Assembly: GCA_030066475.1 (NCBI GenBank) | Contig: JASJBO010000365.1 | Location: 1 to 7,267 of the forward strand | Length of the DNA stretch: 7,267 bases | From: Myxococcota bacterium | GTDB taxonomy: Bacteria; Myxococcota_A; UBA9160; PR03 | Reading direction: 5' to 3' | Shown: in pieces, positions 5,958 through 7,267 of the stretch | How the letters are laid out: each line of letters opens with the position of its first letter | How positions within the stretch are numbered: the first letter of the stretch is position 1 | Made by a program: the position numbers and the translations under genes | The notes under the pieces: model-generated | Databases searched by the model: none | The model's input: the letters and a program-made list of their open reading frames with translations, nothing else | What the model was told of the DNA's origin: nothing

Positions 5958-6970
5958 CAGATGACTTCGCCGACGGTGCAGTTGAGCCCGCTGCCGATCC
6001 CGGCGAGCACGACGCGGGCGCCGGGCTGGATCCGTCCCAGGTCGAGGGCCTTCGACAGGACGATGGGGACCGAAGCGGGCCCGATGTTGCCGAACTGGCC
6101 CACGATGAGGAGCGCCTTCTCGAGGTCCACCTCGAGATTGGCCGCCAGCTGCTCCGCGTGACGCTGGCTCACCTGGTGGATGCAGTACTCGTCCACGTCC
6201 TCGTCGCCGAATCCCAGGTGCTCCTGGGCCGCGGACCAGGTCTTCCTGGACAGGTCGATGCCCGCGATCAGCAGGCCCTTCGTATCCGTCTGGCCCCGGT
6301 CGACCTGTCCCAGGCAGAGACGGTTGTGCTCGGTGGCGGCCAGGCTGAAGGTGCCGCGGAAGCGGTGGCCCTCCGGCGCCAGGTCCGAGCGCGCGAGGAT
6401 CATCGCCACGGCGCCGGAGCCGGTGGTGAGCGAGGCGAACTCCTCCCGGAAGGTCTGCAGGTCGGTCTCGGGGCGCTTCAGGCGGGCGATGGTCGATTCG
6501 GTGAGGAAGCGGCTCGACTCCCCGTCCACCACCATCCCGTAGTCGATCTGCCCGCGCTCGATCATGTTGCCCACGATCTCCATCCCGTTCAGGAAGGCGA
6601 GGCAGGCGTTGCCCACGTCGAGGTTCATGCAGGTGGCGGGCAGCTTCAGGTTGCCGTGCACCAGGCAGGCGGTGGAGGGCTCGATGTAGTCGCGGCACAC
6701 CGACGTGTTGATCAGGATGCCGAGCCGCGAGCGGTCGAGGTCGGCGTCCTCCAGCGCCAGCTCGGCGGCCAGGGTCGCGGCGTCGCTGGGCTGGGTCGCC
6801 TCGTTCCAGAAGCGGCGCTCGTGGATGCCCGCCAGCGATTCCAGCAGGTTCGGCGGCAGCGCGAGCCGCTCCATGGTCTCGGCGAGCTCGGCCTGGATCT
6901 CGGCGGAGCGCACCACCTGCGGGGCGTCCACATGGCGGACGCTCACGATCGAGAGGTTCTCGAAGTTCAT
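5954..6970 (-). CDS. oleA: OleA, thiolase-fold acyl-CoA head-to-head condensing enzyme
   Basis: OleA joins two fatty acyl-CoAs by a non-decarboxylative Claisen condensation to give a 2-alkyl-3-keto acid, the committed step of long-chain olefin synthesis. The 338-residue protein aligns without gaps at the key positions to Xanthomonas campestris OleA as I recall it. Cys123 in GNACLAF is the acyl-accepting nucleophile, His265 (IHQVS) and Asn295 (GQFGNIGPAS) form the oxyanion hole, and Glu97 (DYIEPST) is the base supplied across the dimer. Each is exactly 20 less than the published Xanthomonas numbers (143, 285, 315, 117), whose numbering I believe includes a tag. The terminal GIGSGLNCTVGEVIW is also family-typical. 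The ATG at 6970 was chosen over an upstream in-frame start at 7024 because it gives the standard MxFxN N-terminus and length and has AGAGGG seven bases upstream. It is the only ATG start in the operon and probably the entry gene for ribosomes. Confidence 0.96.
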   Translation of the reverse strand: MNFENLSIVSVRHVDAPQVVRSAEIQAELAETMERLALPPNLLESLAGIHERRFWNEATQPSDAATLAAELALEDADLDRSRLGILINTSVCRDYIEPSTACLVHGNLKLPATCMNLDVGNACLAFLNGMEIVGNMIERGQIDYGMVVDGESSRFLTESTIARLKRPETDLQTFREEFASLTTGSGAVAMILARSDLAPEGHRFRGTFSLAATEHNRLCLGQVDRGQTDTKGLLIAGIDLSRKTWSAAQEHLGFGDEDVDEYCIHQVSQRHAEQLAANLEVDLEKALLIVGQFGNIGPASVPIVLSKALDLGRIQPGARVVLAGIGSGLNCTVGEVIW

Positions 6971-6977
6971 GCGGATG

Positions 6978-6983
6978 CCCTCT
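6978..6983 (-). promoter_or_regulatory. oleA: Ribosome binding site for oleA
   Basis: AGAGGG on the minus strand, seven bases before the ATG at 6970. It is the clearest Shine-Dalgarno in the window and settles the oleA start against the longer open frame that begins at 7024. Confidence 0.75.
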
Positions 6984-6990
6984 GGAACCC

Positions 6991-7008
6991 GGCGGGGCGG
7001 TGCCCGCC
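6991..7008 (-). repeat. GC-rich hairpin in the oleA leader
   Basis: GGCGGG and CCCGCC form a perfect 6-bp stem around a 6-base loop, ending about 8 bases before the oleA ribosome binding site. There is no T-run, so it is not an obvious intrinsic terminator. It could shape the oleA leader, but short GC-only stems are common by chance in DNA this rich. Confidence 0.4.
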
Positions 7009-7024
7009 AACGCGAACGGCCCAC

Positions 7025-7039
7025 GCGCCTGCGAGGCGC
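7025..7039 (-). repeat. Perfect 6-bp inverted repeat with 3-base loop
   Basis: GCGCCT and AGGCGC flank a 3-base loop in the gap between the dockerin-like gene and oleA, 55 bases upstream of the oleA ATG. No T-run follows on the minus strand. It could be an operator half-site pair or a chance stem. Confidence 0.35.
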
Positions 7040-7069
7040 TTCCAGACCGTAGCGTCCGGCCGTGAGACG

Positions 7070-7144
7070 TGCCCCGAGCCGCAGGGGCCGCCCGACGGAC
7101 TCCCGGGGGGATCGAGGCTCGTCGAGTGATCAGGGCTCGGGGCA
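7070..7144. repeat. 11-bp perfect inverted repeat spanning the 3' end of the dockerin-like gene
   Basis: TGCCCCGAGCC at 7070-7080 and its exact reverse complement GGCTCGGGGCA at 7134-7144 are separated by 53 bases. The right arm covers the last codons before the stop of the upstream gene, and the left arm lies in the gap before oleA. A long-loop stem in the transcript end is possible, but no T-run marks it as an intrinsic terminator. Eleven matching bases in this short region is more than I would expect by chance, though GC bias weakens the point. Confidence 0.45.
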
Positions 7145-7267
7145 GGGGATCAGGCCCGCGCAGGCCCGGCCCGAGGGCCCCGGCTCCACACCGATGTACC
7201 TCCGCAGCGTTCTGAAATCGGGCATGCCGATCGCCCCGTCGCCGTTCGCGTCCACGTCCGGGTCGAA
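7130..7267 (-). CDS. Dockerin/EF-hand-like calcium-loop protein, C-terminal fragment
   Basis: The window holds the last 45 codons and the TGA stop; the start lies beyond base 7267. The fragment opens with DPDVDANGDGAIGMPDFRTL, a calcium-binding loop of the D-x-N-x-D-G-x-I form followed by a Phe/Leu helix (RTLRRYIG), as in dockerin type I repeats and related EF-hand loops. It then has a Gly/Pro linker and two cysteines (36 and 42), which may form a disulfide. Such repeats at the C-terminus usually belong to secreted or surface proteins, so this product probably acts outside the cytoplasm, but the main domain is outside the window. Only one loop is visible here; whether a second precedes it cannot be seen. 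It shares the strand of the ole operon but is 159 bases away and looks functionally unrelated. Confidence 0.7.
   Translation of the reverse strand, partial: FDPDVDANGDGAIGMPDFRTLRRYIGVEPGPSGRACAGLIPCPEP

Noticed and set aside
5958..7010. N-terminal extension in frame with OleB, running antiparallel in codon phase through oleA
   Set aside because: The extension is Arg/Gly/Pro-rich and motif-free. The alpha/beta-hydrolase fold begins only after the GTG at 5957, which gives the normal family length and the same GTGA junction as the neighbours.
6971..7024. 18-codon upstream extension of OleA
   Set aside because: Arg/Pro-rich sequence not found in the family. The ATG at 6970 has the good ribosome binding site and gives the usual OleA N-terminus and 338-residue length.
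6971..7129. Sigma-70 type promoter upstream of oleA
   Set aside because: I looked for paired -35 and -10 hexamers on the minus strand and saw only isolated weak matches such as TTGGCG with no suitable partner. A promoter is likely somewhere here but I cannot place it.
1..7267. CRISPR array, tRNA, rRNA, insertion sequence or attachment site
   Set aside because: No regularly spaced direct repeats, cloverleaf, transposase motif or terminal inverted repeats were seen, and the coding sequences fill nearly the whole window.

Overview
The window is very GC-rich (roughly 70% by eye), and every gene I can support lies on the minus strand, so the text reads from high to low coordinates. Two incomplete genes at the edges flank a tight cluster of six: oleA, oleB, oleC, oleD, and two genes for single-domain P-loop ATPases of the ArsA/Get3 family. 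Composition, frequent GTG starts, the separate (unfused) oleB and oleC and the ArsA/Get3 pair suggest a high-GC bacterium, perhaps of the former Deltaproteobacteria (Myxococcota, Binatota or relatives). That assignment is an inference of low confidence; there is no rRNA or other phylogenetic marker here.

Layout in transcription order. 7267-7130: the last 45 codons of a protein with a dockerin/EF-hand-like calcium loop, cut by the window edge. 7129-6971: a 159-base gap with inverted repeats, no promoter I can call, and a good ribosome binding site before oleA. 6970-2319: oleA, oleB, oleC, oleD. 2322-209: the two ATPase genes. 208-129: an 80-base gap with no convincing terminator. 128-1: the first 42 codons of an EamA-type (DMT superfamily) transporter, cut by the window edge.

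The four ole products form the known head-to-head hydrocarbon pathway. OleA condenses two fatty acyl-CoAs to a beta-keto acid, OleD reduces it to a beta-hydroxy acid, OleC uses ATP to close a beta-lactone, and OleB decarboxylates the lactone to a long-chain cis internal olefin. Key catalytic residues are visible in all four, so the pathway looks intact.

The unusual part is the ATPase pair. oleA/oleB, oleC/oleD, oleD/ATPase 1 and ATPase 1/ATPase 2 each overlap by the same four bases, GTGA; oleB/oleC are 10 bases apart. The ATPases therefore look like part of the same translationally coupled operon. Their P-loops depart from the family consensus in complementary ways: ATPase 1 keeps the signature lysine but has Arg for the canonical Walker lysine, and ATPase 2 keeps the Walker lysine but has Ala for the signature lysine. 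This suggests an obligate heterodimer resembling the mycobacterial Rv3679/Rv3680 pair. Possible roles are assembling or membrane-targeting the Ole enzymes, or handling a very hydrophobic product; the sequence does not decide between them.
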